From Clostridiales bacterium (GTDB taxonomy: Bacteria; Bacillota; Clostridia; Lachnospirales; Lachnospiraceae): DNA of 43,209 bases. The stretch lies in assembly GCA_012520815.1 (NCBI GenBank), contig JAAYNM010000045.1, forward strand, positions 1 to 43,209. The letters are read 5' to 3'. The notes under the pieces are model-generated. The model saw nothing but the letters and a program-made list of their open reading frames with translations, made no database searches and was not told the DNA's origin. The position numbers and the translations under genes are program-made. Below are positions 19,800-29,083 of the stretch, piece after piece (positions within the stretch are counted from its first letter, which is position 1; each line of letters begins with the position of its first letter).

Positions 19800-20753
19800 A
19801 TGTCATTAGAAATTAAGAATCTTGTGAAAAAGTACGGCGATAAAGTAGTAGTAAATAACCTAAGCTTTAAAATGGAAGAGCCAGGAGTTTACGCATTACT
19901 TGGTACAAATGGAGCAGGTAAGACAACAACTATTAGAATTATATTGGGAATGTTGTCTTATAATGAGGGTGAAATTTTATGGGATGAAAAGCCAATAGAC
20001 CCATTAAATGTTAATCTTGGCTATTTAGCAGAAGAAAGAGGACTTTATCCAAAGTATACACTTATGGATCAGTTACTTTATTTTGCGAAGCTTAAAAAAG
20101 TACCTAAAAACCTTGCAAAAGAAAGAATTGCCTATTGGGCAAAACGACTTGAAGTAGAAGAATATATTTATCCAGATAAAAAGGAAAACATTAAAAAGGG
20201 AGCAAAGAAGCCAAAACCAAAGACAGCGGATCAGCTTTCAAAGGGTAATCAGCAAAAGATTCAGATGATGTGTGCATTGTTATCAGATCCAGAATTTATT
20301 GTTTTAGATGAGCCTCTTAGTGGACTTGATCCAGTTAATTCAGATGTATTCAAATCAATTATCAGAGAATTGATTGAAAATAAAAAGTACGTTATTATGT
20401 CTAGCCACCAAATGGCTACCATTGAGGAATTCTGTAAGGATATTGCTATTCTTGACAGAGGAAATGTAGTTCTTCAGGGAGACTTGAATGTTATTAAAAA
20501 GAACTACGGTCGTGTAAATATGATGATTAAGTGTGAAGATGATATTGAAAGCTACATAGATAGCTGTGGGATGAATGTTGTCAACAAAACACCTGACGGA
20601 TATCATATTAAGGTAACTAGCGAAGATGAGGCAAAGAAGTTTCTTGAAACATTAGTTAAAGGAAATGTAACGATTATTAAATATGAACTTCGTGAGCCAT
20701 CATTGCACGAGATTTTTGTTGAGAAGGTAGGAGAGACACATGAAGAGCAGTAG
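19800..20753 (+). CDS. ABC transporter ATP-binding protein (NatA-like)
   Basis: ATPase subunit of an ABC-2 exporter, 317 aa. Walker A GTNGAGKTT lies at 35-43, the signature reads LSKGNQQK and Walker B reads FIVLDEPLSGLD. A C-terminal extension of about 90 residues is typical of the NatA/DrrA/CcmA group. AAGGAG precedes ATG 19800; a TTG 30 bases upstream is in frame but unsupported. The end overlaps the first permease gene by 14 bases. Related systems export Na+ or drugs; substrate here unknown. Confidence 0.92.
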   Translation: MSLEIKNLVKKYGDKVVVNNLSFKMEEPGVYALLGTNGAGKTTTIRIILGMLSYNEGEILWDEKPIDPLNVNLGYLAEERGLYPKYTLMDQLLYFAKLKKVPKNLAKERIAYWAKRLEVEEYIYPDKKENIKKGAKKPKPKTADQLSKGNQQKIQMMCALLSDPEFIVLDEPLSGLDPVNSDVFKSIIRELIENKKYVIMSSHQMATIEEFCKDIAILDRGNVVLQGDLNVIKKNYGRVNMMIKCEDDIESYIDSCGMNVVNKTPDGYHIKVTSEDEAKKFLETLVKGNVTIIKYELREPSLHEIFVEKVGETHEEQ

Positions 20754-22119
20754 TATGACTGGCTTTACTGAGGTGTTTAAATTCACTTATGCTCAGTCAA
20801 TTAAATCTAAGGCAACAAAGATAACTATGATTATTTTTATGGTGATAGCTTTAGCTTCATTTCCTGTGATGTCATTAATTGGAAATGATTCTGCCGATGA
20901 GAGCAAAGTTGAAAGCATTAGTAAAGTATATATTTATGAAAATGGAATTAAAATATCCGATACTGTGACCAAATTTTTGAGCAATAATGAAAGTTATAAG
21001 GATATTCAAATTGAAGTAGTAAATGCCGAAAAGATGAAAAATCTTAAAGACAATATTTTAAATTCAGAGGAATCTAAGGAGATACTTATTGATATTGAAT
21101 GTATTTTAGATGTGAAGGATTCAGAATACGGTATTAATTACAATGTTTTTTACGGAAAAAATAGTGCTGTAGATCGTGATGAAGTCGATAAAATATCAGA
21201 ATATTTTTCTGGTATGGGTGAAGCTATCAACTTAGCAAATCTAGGTATTAATGAAGAAACTGCTGAATTTATCAGCAATTATATTGAATATAAAGTTTTT
21301 GGCTTAGATGCAGATGGAAATATAGTTACAGATGCCATAAGTGAAGCTCAATACATGGTTAATTATGCAATTTTAATGGTATGTCTGTTATGTATTACAT
21401 TTGCAGGATCTAAAGTTGCAGAACAAATTGTTACTGAAAAGGCAACAAAGGTTATCGAATATATTATGACATCGGTTAAACCAATGGCTATAATTACAGG
21501 TAAAGTTATTGCTTCAGTTGCAATCGTACTTACAATTTTAGGTGGTACACTTGCAGCATTTATAGCGTCTGGTTTTATAAATGGAATTATGAATTCATCC
21601 TCAGAAGTAGGATTTATGATGCCTGAGTTAATTACCAATTTCTTTAATCAAGATGTGGTGAAGGGTGCAAATATATATACAGTAGTTATATCTTTAGTGA
21701 TATTTTTAGAGGGATTTTTATTTTACGGATTCATCGCAGGGGTTTCTGGTGCTATGGTTAGTAAAATCGAAGAGCTTGCTGAAGGAATGAAACTTTATAC
21801 ATTTATTATGATAATTGGTGCATATCTAGCACTTGGATTAATAATGTCCTCATCTATGGGCTCTAGTGGATGGGGTGTTGGTAATTATATTGTATATTTC
21901 TTGCCAATGTCATCACCATTTATCGTTCCATCATATATGTTGTTTGGAAAGATTACACCACTTATGGGACTTGGAATTATTGTAGTAAATGCTATTCTTA
22001 TCGCATTACTTGCTTGGTTTGTATCTACAATTTACGAACAGCTCATCTACTACAATGGAAATAAATTGAAGATTAAAGATTTATTCAAACTTTCTAAAAA
22101 TGGAAGGAGGAGTAAATAA
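20740..22119 (+). CDS. ABC-2 type permease, first of two (NatB-like)
   Basis: 459 aa. One membrane helix near the N-terminus (ITMIIFMVIALASFPVMSLIG) is followed by an extracytoplasmic domain of about 160 residues and then five or six C-terminal helices from about residue 205. The segment SKVAEQIVTEKATKVIEYIMTSVKPMAIITGKVI is typical of NatB/YhaP-type permeases. It overlaps the ATPase gene by 14 bases and shares one base with the next gene, so the three are translated together. Confidence 0.9.
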   Translation: MKSSSMTGFTEVFKFTYAQSIKSKATKITMIIFMVIALASFPVMSLIGNDSADESKVESISKVYIYENGIKISDTVTKFLSNNESYKDIQIEVVNAEKMKNLKDNILNSEESKEILIDIECILDVKDSEYGINYNVFYGKNSAVDRDEVDKISEYFSGMGEAINLANLGINEETAEFISNYIEYKVFGLDADGNIVTDAISEAQYMVNYAILMVCLLCITFAGSKVAEQIVTEKATKVIEYIMTSVKPMAIITGKVIASVAIVLTILGGTLAAFIASGFINGIMNSSSEVGFMMPELITNFFNQDVVKGANIYTVVISLVIFLEGFLFYGFIAGVSGAMVSKIEELAEGMKLYTFIMIIGAYLALGLIMSSSMGSSGWGVGNYIVYFLPMSSPFIVPSYMLFGKITPLMGLGIIVVNAILIALLAWFVSTIYEQLIYYNGNKLKIKDLFKLSKNGRRSK

Positions 22120-23504
22120 TGAAAGATAATAAAGAAAAAATGACGGGTATGTTTACAGGTTGGAAGGATGTAGCATCTTTTACCGCAGGTCAAGACCTTA
22201 AGGGAAAAGGATTTATGACAACTACAATCGTAGTGGCTATACTGATTGCAGCGGCCATGATTTTGTTAAATATTGTTCCTGCTATAATTAGTGAGGATAC
22301 TAACATAGAAGACAGCAATGGAGTAATTGATAGCAATGAAATCGATGGTGATGTAGTTGAAATTGAAGAAGATGGTAAGATTACATTTTCTAAACTTACT
22401 GGCGTATATATCATTAACGATACCGATTATAGTAATGAAGGTATGAAAGAAGCCTTTGGAGTTATAGAAGCAAGATGTAAAAATATTGATAAGTTTGACT
22501 ATGTAGAAGATATGTCAAAAATTAATTTAGATAGTAAGACCAAACTTGTTGTAAAAGTCACCATTGGAAATTATGGTAATCTAGAATTACAGGTTCTTAT
22601 ACCACAAGGCTCAGATGTTACAGAAAGTGAAGCGGATGCATTTGGTGCAATACTTACTAATTCTATTGCAGAGTCAAGATACATGCTTGTAGAGTTAACT
22701 GAAGAGGAATCAGCATATGTAGGAATTCCAAGTTATAGCTCAACCGTTGCAACTGATGAGGAAGGTGAGAGCTTAGGAGTAATGATTACAAAGATATTAG
22801 TTCCTATGGTGGTATGTTTCCTTATGTATATGGTTATCTTAATGTATGGACAGTCTATATCTAAGGCTATTGTGGCTGATAAGTCATCAAAGCTTATGGA
22901 AATGTTACTTACTAGTGTAAAACCATATGCTATTATTTCAGGTAAAATCATTGGTACAGTAGGTATTGCATTAGCACAGATTTTTTCATGGATTATTGCT
23001 GGCGTAATAGGATTTATAGTTGGTGATTTCCTTGCTACTCAAATGAACCCAGATTACGTTAATCAGATTAAGAGTATTATAGACCTTATGAATACTTCTA
23101 GTAATGGAAGTGCATTTACGGTAGGAGCAATAATACTTAGTATACTTGCATTAGTAGTAGGATTCTTTATGTATAGTGTTTTAGCTGGCTTATCAGGCGC
23201 TATGATTAGCAAGATTGAGGATATGTCAGCTGCTAGCTCTATATTCCAAATCCCAGTTGTTATTGCCTTTTTATTGGCTTACTTTGGAAGTGTTGGAAGC
23301 ATACACAGCACAGATACTTTATTTGTTAATATTTTGAGATTTGTTCCAATAACATCACCATTTTTATTACCAGCGGATATTTTAATTGGAAATATGTCAA
23401 TTCTTAGTGGATTGGTTTCACTTGGAATACTAGTTTTAACATGCTTGTTACTAATTTTGGTAACAGGAAAAATTTACAAAAACAAGATTTTCAACCAGAA
23501 ATAA
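22119..23504 (+). CDS. ABC-2 type permease, second of two (NatB-like)
   Basis: 461 aa with the same design as the preceding gene: one N-terminal helix (about 30-48), an extracytoplasmic domain, then a C-terminal helix bundle. SISKAIVADKSSKLMEMLLTSVKPYAIISGKIIG matches the equivalent segment of the first permease, so the two are paralogues and probably form a heterodimer. GGAAGGAGG precedes an ATG that overlaps the stop of the previous gene. Confidence 0.9.
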   Translation: MKDNKEKMTGMFTGWKDVASFTAGQDLKGKGFMTTTIVVAILIAAAMILLNIVPAIISEDTNIEDSNGVIDSNEIDGDVVEIEEDGKITFSKLTGVYIINDTDYSNEGMKEAFGVIEARCKNIDKFDYVEDMSKINLDSKTKLVVKVTIGNYGNLELQVLIPQGSDVTESEADAFGAILTNSIAESRYMLVELTEEESAYVGIPSYSSTVATDEEGESLGVMITKILVPMVVCFLMYMVILMYGQSISKAIVADKSSKLMEMLLTSVKPYAIISGKIIGTVGIALAQIFSWIIAGVIGFIVGDFLATQMNPDYVNQIKSIIDLMNTSSNGSAFTVGAIILSILALVVGFFMYSVLAGLSGAMISKIEDMSAASSIFQIPVVIAFLLAYFGSVGSIHSTDTLFVNILRFVPITSPFLLPADILIGNMSILSGLVSLGILVLTCLLLILVTGKIYKNKIFNQK

Positions 23505-23536
23505 GCAGCTGCAGCTTATGAATGAGGAAAAGTAAC

Positions 23537-25408
23537 ATGGAAAAGTTCAAAAAGATAATAAACAAGATATTTGTAGATAAGATAATTATCTCCAACAGAA
23601 TATATTACTGCATATTGTTTGCAATACCTATTGTTGGAGTGATTATTAAAAATGTAATGCTTCAGGCATACTTTTTAGGAAAGAATCTGTATGAACCTGA
23701 TATTGGTGCAGCAATTGCCTCCACATGGAAGTATTGGCCTATATATATTGCACTCATTATGGTGCTTTTAAGCATTGCATTCTTATTTAAAAGAGATAAG
23801 TATAGAGTTATTTATATTTATATTTGGAACTTCTTTTTTACAGTGATAATATGTTTGGATTTAATTTATTCAAGATCATTTTTCACAATGCCATCGGCTG
23901 CGGATGTTTATATATTTAAAAATTTCAGTGGATTTGATGGTGGAGAAGTAACCTCTCTTGTATGTGGTTATGATTTTGTTCTCTTCCTAGATTTGATTGC
24001 TATTACAATATTCATTCTGAAATTTAGAAGAAGAAAAGCGGACGATAGTATACGTGCGACTATTTTGAAGAGAAGTGGAATAGTATTTGCTATTGCGGGA
24101 ATGGTTATTTTAGTAGCTATCCCAGTTCAGGCAAAATTTTTTGGAATATATAAAGATGTATATGACAAAATATTTAACAGCACAAATGCAGATGAACAAG
24201 CAAAATATTTATCCTCCCTTGGATTTCATATAAAGGACATTGTTGAGCTATTGGCGGAGGGTGCAGATGCCGAATTAACGCAGGATGATCAGAATATGGT
24301 TGAGTCCTACTTTACTTGGAAGAATGAAGATTTACCAGATAATGAGTATGCAGGTATATTTGAAGGAAAAAATGTACTATTTCTTCAGGTAGAATCTTTG
24401 GAATCCTTTGTAATAAATCAAGAAATTGAAGGGCAGGAAATTTGTCCGAACATTAATAACTTAATAAATAACGGATTTTGCTTCTATAATATCTTTGAAC
24501 AGGTTCAAGGTGGAAATAGTTCAGATGCAGATTTAATGTATACAACTTCTAGACTTCCAGTTTTAAAGGGCAGCACATTCTTTAGATATAGTCATGTTGA
24601 ACTTAATTCATTACCACGAATGCTTATAAGTAGAGGATATGATTTCACATATCATCAGGCTATTAGAGGCAGCTTTTGGAATTATGAACAGGCCTGGAAA
24701 AGCATGATTGGTGCTGACCATTTTGTGGGATCTGAAAGCTATGATATGAGTGGTGAAAAGATTGGCTTCACATTGAATGATGAAGATTATTTAAATCAGG
24801 TGTTCCCATATCTTACAAAGTTAAATACACCATATTACGCCCATGTTGTATTGAATTCAAGTCACATGCCATTCAAATTAGATGACTCCCTTAAAGAGTT
24901 GAAATTGAGTAGTGAATTGGATAACTCCTATCTCGGAGGATATGTTCAATGCGTTAAATATGTAGATACTAGAATCGGTGAATTACTAAGCAATATGGAA
25001 GATGCTGGACTGTTGGAAAATACAGTTGTAGTTGTTATTGGTGATCATACTGGTATTCATAAATATTATGAATACTCCCTTGAAGAATGGTATGATGAGT
25101 ATCCTTGGGTAAATGCGAACACCAATTATACAGTGCCTTTGATTATAAGCAGTTCTGATTTTAATGAAAGTGTAGAATCGGATATTATAGCTGGTCAGAT
25201 TGATGTTATGCCAACACTTGCATATCTAATGGGAATATCTGACGACGAATATATGAATGATGTTATGGGACGCATACTTCTAAAAACCAATAGAAGCTAT
25301 GCAATATTTAGAGATGGCACAATTCATGGTAATTTAACAGATGATGAAAAACTCTTGGTTTCCTCATCTTTTAAGATTTCTGAGAGGTTATTTCAAAGTG
25401 GTAAATAA
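23537..25408 (+). CDS. LtaS-like lipoteichoic acid synthase / phosphoglycerol transferase
   Basis: Membrane enzyme of 623 aa in the LtaS sulfatase-like family, which polymerises glycerol phosphate from phosphatidylglycerol. Five N-terminal membrane helices (about 20-200) precede the extracellular catalytic domain. Metal and substrate residues visible are E286 in LQVESLESF, the nucleophile region GGNSSDAD, NSSHMPF and VVIGDHTG. The nucleophile would be Ser328, where S. aureus LtaS has Thr300. ATG 23537 follows GAGGAAA at good spacing; an ATG five codons upstream is in frame. It lies 32 bases after the second permease and probably belongs to that operon, linking the exporter with envelope polymer synthesis. 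Confidence 0.85.
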   Translation: MEKFKKIINKIFVDKIIISNRIYYCILFAIPIVGVIIKNVMLQAYFLGKNLYEPDIGAAIASTWKYWPIYIALIMVLLSIAFLFKRDKYRVIYIYIWNFFFTVIICLDLIYSRSFFTMPSAADVYIFKNFSGFDGGEVTSLVCGYDFVLFLDLIAITIFILKFRRRKADDSIRATILKRSGIVFAIAGMVILVAIPVQAKFFGIYKDVYDKIFNSTNADEQAKYLSSLGFHIKDIVELLAEGADAELTQDDQNMVESYFTWKNEDLPDNEYAGIFEGKNVLFLQVESLESFVINQEIEGQEICPNINNLINNGFCFYNIFEQVQGGNSSDADLMYTTSRLPVLKGSTFFRYSHVELNSLPRMLISRGYDFTYHQAIRGSFWNYEQAWKSMIGADHFVGSESYDMSGEKIGFTLNDEDYLNQVFPYLTKLNTPYYAHVVLNSSHMPFKLDDSLKELKLSSELDNSYLGGYVQCVKYVDTRIGELLSNMEDAGLLENTVVVVIGDHTGIHKYYEYSLEEWYDEYPWVNANTNYTVPLIISSSDFNESVESDIIAGQIDVMPTLAYLMGISDDEYMNDVMGRILLKTNRSYAIFRDGTIHGNLTDDEKLLVSSSFKISERLFQSGK

Positions 25409-25520
25409 AAAGTAATAAAATATTTATAATATTTTTAATAATATTATCTTGAAATATTTATATTGTTGGTTTATATTAAGATTAACAACGAATGTTCACA
25501 AAACGCAAGGAGGTGTTTTT

Positions 25521-26237
25521 ATGTCGACATATTTTGGAGTTAATAGTAGTTCAGTGAGTACATTGTTTTCTTCATTGAACACATCTTCATTCACAGGCGG
25601 TACTAGCATGATTGCCGATTATGCAAGTATTAGAAATGGAAGCTACAAGAAACTTCTGAATGCATATTATTCAGAGACCCCATCGAAGGGTGCTGTTGCT
25701 AGTAGCACATCCACAGCCAAAGATTCAACCAAACTTTTGTCGTCTATTGAGAGTAGCACGGATGCACTTAAAGACTCAGCAGACACATTGATTAAGACCG
25801 GAACTAAGTCTATATTTACCGCAAAAGATGGCAAATATGACGTGGATGGTATCTATGATGCTGTTAGTAAGTTTGTATCAGAATACAATAATGTAATCGA
25901 GTATACGGCAGATTCAAACAACAAAAACATTGCTAGCAGTTCTACAAGTATGATTACTGTAACAAAGGCCAATTCTACTGTATTATCAAAGATTGGTATA
26001 TCAATGAAAACAGATGGAACATTATCTCTAGACAAAGACAAATTTAAGAGTTCTAAGATGAGTACAGTTAAATCAATTTTTAATGGTGCTGGTTCATACG
26101 GCTACCAGATGTCAGCAAGAGCATCAATGATTAATTATTATGCTGGTGTTGAAGCAAGTAAATCCAACACATATACCAGTGCTGGAAGATATTCATATAA
26201 TTACTCCGCTGGAGATATGATGAATAGACTATGTTAG
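25521..26237 (+). CDS. Short FliD-like protein (flagellar cap-related), role unclear
   Basis: 238 aa, Ser/Thr/Ala-rich, no signal peptide. The middle and end (VSKFVSEYNNVIEYT, then VLSKIGISMKTDGTLSLDKD and VKSIFNGAGSYG) resemble the C-terminal domain of FliD, the flagellar hook-associated cap protein, but the protein is about half the usual length. ATG 25521 follows AAGGAGG; the frame is open for 24 codons upstream without support. No other flagellar gene is nearby. It could be a secreted FliD relative exported by the flagellar apparatus. The last residue is Cys. Identification is tentative. Confidence 0.6.
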   Translation: MSTYFGVNSSSVSTLFSSLNTSSFTGGTSMIADYASIRNGSYKKLLNAYYSETPSKGAVASSTSTAKDSTKLLSSIESSTDALKDSADTLIKTGTKSIFTAKDGKYDVDGIYDAVSKFVSEYNNVIEYTADSNNKNIASSSTSMITVTKANSTVLSKIGISMKTDGTLSLDKDKFKSSKMSTVKSIFNGAGSYGYQMSARASMINYYAGVEASKSNTYTSAGRYSYNYSAGDMMNRLC

Positions 26238-26254
26238 ATTTTTCAAATAACATA

Positions 26255-26283
26255 TTGACAAATCGCGTATATGTAATTATACT
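26255..26283 (+). promoter_or_regulatory. Consensus SigA promoter of acpP
   Basis: TTGACA (26255-26260), 17 bases, TATACT (26278-26283), about 47 bases before the acpP ATG. Confidence 0.85.
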
Positions 26284-26329
26284 TTGAATACCAAAGTATT
26301 TTACTAATATTCTAAAAGGAGATTTAAAC

Positions 26330-26563
26330 ATGTTTGAAAAAATTAAGGAAATAGTTGCAGAACAGTTAAGCTGCAACGCTGATGATATTTCAATGGAGAC
26401 TAACTTTAAAGACGACTTAGGAGCTGATTCTTTAGATTTATTTGAATTAGTTATGGCTCTTGAGGAGGAATATGATGTTGAAATTCCTTCAGATGATTTA
26501 AATGAAATTAATACAGTTGAGGAAGTAATCAACTATCTAAAAGAAAAGGGCATTGAAAATTAA
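26330..26563 (+). CDS. acpP: Acyl carrier protein
   Basis: 77 aa, acidic, four-helix carrier of acyl chains in fatty-acid synthesis. The phosphopantetheine site is GADSLDLFELVMALEEEY with Ser34. AAAAGGAG precedes the ATG. It has its own promoter and terminator and is not next to other fab genes, so it may be the housekeeping ACP or a second specialised copy. Confidence 0.95.
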   Translation: MFEKIKEIVAEQLSCNADDISMETNFKDDLGADSLDLFELVMALEEEYDVEIPSDDLNEINTVEEVINYLKEKGIEN

Positions 26564-26599
26564 TCTTACTTATTAATTAAACATGCACGGATGAGTATA

Positions 26600-26632
26600 G
26601 GGAAAGGTCGTCAAAGATGGCCTTTCCTTTTA
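26600..26632 (+). terminator. Terminator after acpP
   Basis: GGAAAGG (26601-26607) pairs with CCTTTCC (26621-26627), followed by TTTTA. Confidence 0.85.
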
Positions 26633-26755
26633 TATTTGCCATAAATTTTATCTGTTTATTTTTGTATATATAACATAAAACTAGTGGAGGCTTGCTTTAA
26701 AATTTTGGAAAATTCCATAAAATACGGCAACAATCTATAAAAGGAGGATTCTAAC

Positions 26756-26900
26756 TTGCCATATGTTACGATTAGGATTAAGATATACAGTGAGGGCAAT
26801 AAATTACTTGATGGTAAGATGCATTGCAAAAGCCCACGGTGGGGATTGCTCATTAACGAGCATACCAAACGAAGAGACTACAGCGACTTTGCACATTTAA
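26756..26900 (+). pseudogene. Possible remnant of a histidine-kinase-type ATPase gene before hflX
   Basis: AAAGGAGG at about 26740 is ideally placed for TTG 26756, which opens a frame reading LPYVTIRIKIYSEGN and running 31 bases into hflX. In a different frame, ATG 26763 to TAA 26898-26900 encodes 45 aa whose second half (VRCIAKAHGGDCSLTSIPNE, then TTATLHI) resembles the very C-terminus of HATPase domains (typically AHGG, then a Gly/Glu-rich turn and a TFTLxLP-like strand). That frame ends 10 bases before the hflX start, just ahead of its AGAGG. I read this as start and end of a former gene joined out of frame, but either frame might be a real small gene. Confidence 0.4.
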
Positions 26901-26910
26901 AGAGGTATCA

Positions 26911-28167
26911 ATGGAATTATTTGAAATTAAAGAAGAGATAGAACGCGTTATTTTAGTTGCCGTTAATACAAGAAATGAACAGGAGACAAAGAAATCTCTT
27001 GATGAATTAGAGGAATTAGTAGAGACAGCAGGCGCGGTTACAGTGGGCAAGATGATCCAAAATCTTGACTCTGTAAATAAGGCAACATATTTAGGAAAAG
27101 GTAAGATAGAAGAATTAAAAGAATATATTAATGCACAGGAAGCCACAGGTATAGTTTGTGATGATGAATTATCTCCTGCACAGATAACGAATCTTGAAAA
27201 TGAACTTGATATAAAAGTTATGGATAGAACATTAATCATTTTGGATATATTCGCAGGTAGAGCACTTACAAGTGAAGGAAAGATACAAGTAGAGTTGGCA
27301 CAGCTTAAATATAGGGCCGCTAGACTTGTGGGACTGCGTCGTTCATTATCTAGACTAGGTGGTGGAATTGGCACAAGAGGACCTGGCGAGAAGAAGCTAG
27401 AGATGGATAGACGACTTATAGATGATAGGATCTCTGAACTTAAAAGAGGCATAGATACTATGAGGAAACATAGGGACTTGGCTAGAAGTAAAAGAAGTTC
27501 AAACCCTGTACCAGTTATTGCTATAGTAGGATATACCAATGCGGGAAAATCGACATTACTTAATAATCTTACAGGTGCAAGTGTTCTTGAAGAGGACAAG
27601 CTTTTTGCTACATTAGACCCAACTACAAGAAGCTTTGGCATGCCTTCAGGACAGGAAGTACTTTTTACTGACACTGTAGGATTTATTCGTAAACTCCCTC
27701 ATCATTTGATTGATGCATTTAGATCCACACTAGAAGAGGCTAAATACGCAGATATTCTATTACATGTGGTAGATGCTTCAAATCCGCAAGCGGATTCTCA
27801 GATGGATACGGTGTATGAAACACTTGAAAAGTTAGGTGTTAATTCAAAGACCATTATTACCATATTTAATAAACAGGATGTATTGACAGAAGAAAGCCAA
27901 ACAGTTATATTAAAGGATGACAAGGCAGATTACGTATTAAAAGGTTCAATAAAGCATTCACAAGGGATAGATGACCTTATAGATACGATTGAAAAGATTC
28001 TAAAGGAACGTAGCATTTATATTGAAAAGATATTCCCTTATGATGAGGCTGGAAAGATCCAGCTTATTAGGAAATATGGACAGCTTATTAGTGAAGAGTA
28101 TGTGCCAGAAGGGATATTTATAAAAGCTAATGTGTCTGAGGAGATAGCAGGAAAGGTTGGAATTTAA
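26911..28167 (+). CDS. hflX: GTPase HflX
   Basis: Ribosome-associated GTPase of 418 aa, linked in other bacteria to splitting stalled ribosomes under stress. The N-terminal HflX domain is followed by the glycine-rich linker GGGIGTRGPGEKKLEMDRR and the G domain, with Walker A GYTNAGKS at about 207-214, DTVGFIRKLPHHLIDAFRSTL (G3 and switch II) and NKQD (G4). AGAGG precedes the ATG. Its stop overlaps the thyA start by one base (TAATG), so the two are translationally coupled. Confidence 0.95.
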   Translation: MELFEIKEEIERVILVAVNTRNEQETKKSLDELEELVETAGAVTVGKMIQNLDSVNKATYLGKGKIEELKEYINAQEATGIVCDDELSPAQITNLENELDIKVMDRTLIILDIFAGRALTSEGKIQVELAQLKYRAARLVGLRRSLSRLGGGIGTRGPGEKKLEMDRRLIDDRISELKRGIDTMRKHRDLARSKRSSNPVPVIAIVGYTNAGKSTLLNNLTGASVLEEDKLFATLDPTTRSFGMPSGQEVLFTDTVGFIRKLPHHLIDAFRSTLEEAKYADILLHVVDASNPQADSQMDTVYETLEKLGVNSKTIITIFNKQDVLTEESQTVILKDDKADYVLKGSIKHSQGIDDLIDTIEKILKERSIYIEKIFPYDEAGKIQLIRKYGQLISEEYVPEGIFIKANVSEEIAGKVGI

Positions 28168-28997
28168 TGAGTTTAGCGGATAATATATTTACCAATATGT
28201 GTAAGGACATTCTTGAAAATGGAGTTAGTACTGAAGGTGAAAAGGTAAGACCGAGATGGGAAGATGGCTCGTACGCATATACTATCAAAAAATTTGGTGT
28301 AGTAAATAGATATGATTTGTCCAAAGAATTTCCAGCTATTACTCTCCGCAAAACTGCTATAAAGAGTTGTGTGGATGAGATGCTTTGGATATGGCAAAAG
28401 AAATCAAACAATATAAATGAATTAAACAGTCATATATGGGATTCATGGGCTGATGAAAGTGGCTCTATTGGAAAGGCTTATGGCTACCAAATGAGTGTTA
28501 AACACCAGTACAAAGAAGGTATGATGGATCAGGTAGACAGGGTTATTTATGACCTCAAAAACAATCCATATAGCAGACGTATAATGACCAATATTTACGT
28601 ACATCAGGATTTATCCGAGATGAATCTTTATCCTTGTGCGTACAGTATGACATTTAATGTTACAGATAATAAACTTAATGCCATTCTAAACCAGCGTTCA
28701 CAAGATATATTGGCAGCAAATAATTGGAATGTTTGCCAGTATGCAGTGCTTGTTCATATGTTGGCACAGGTGTGTGGCTTTGAGGCTGGAGAATTGGTAC
28801 ATGTAATAGCTGATGCCCACATATATGATAGGCATATCCCGATGATTAAAGAACTAATATCTAGACCTACCTATGACGCACCTACATTATGGTTAAATCC
28901 AGAGGTAAAAGATTTCTATGATTTTACAGTAGATGATGTTAGATTAGATAATTATGTTACAGGGCCACAGATTAAAAATATACCCGTAGCAGTTTAG
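28167..28997 (+). CDS. thyA: Thymidylate synthase ThyA (B. subtilis-type)
   Basis: Makes dTMP from dUMP with methylene-tetrahydrofolate; 276 aa. Visible parts include LWIWQKKSNNINELN, IGKAYGYQ, NPYSRRIMTNIYVHQDLSEM, the catalytic segment LYPCAYS with Cys157, and the C-terminal NPEVKDFYDFTVDDVRLDNY ending in AV. It resembles B. subtilis ThyA, where the active-site segment is also PC followed by a residue other than His, rather than the E. coli PPCH form. The folA gene follows after 86 bases, the usual pairing since ThyA produces dihydrofolate that DHFR must recycle. Confidence 0.95.
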   Translation: MSLADNIFTNMCKDILENGVSTEGEKVRPRWEDGSYAYTIKKFGVVNRYDLSKEFPAITLRKTAIKSCVDEMLWIWQKKSNNINELNSHIWDSWADESGSIGKAYGYQMSVKHQYKEGMMDQVDRVIYDLKNNPYSRRIMTNIYVHQDLSEMNLYPCAYSMTFNVTDNKLNAILNQRSQDILAANNWNVCQYAVLVHMLAQVCGFEAGELVHVIADAHIYDRHIPMIKELISRPTYDAPTLWLNPEVKDFYDFTVDDVRLDNYVTGPQIKNIPVAV

Positions 28998-29083
28998 TGA
29001 CTGTGTAAGAGAAAAAACAAGCAAAATATAGGAGTTTTATTAAAACAGTATAAATGCTGTATATAGACTCAGAAGGAGCACAT

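Noticed and set aside
26853-27674. Long open frame (273 codons) on the minus strand across hflX
   Set aside because: It is antisense to clear HflX motifs, gives a Ser/Leu-rich protein without recognisable domains and has no ribosome binding site.
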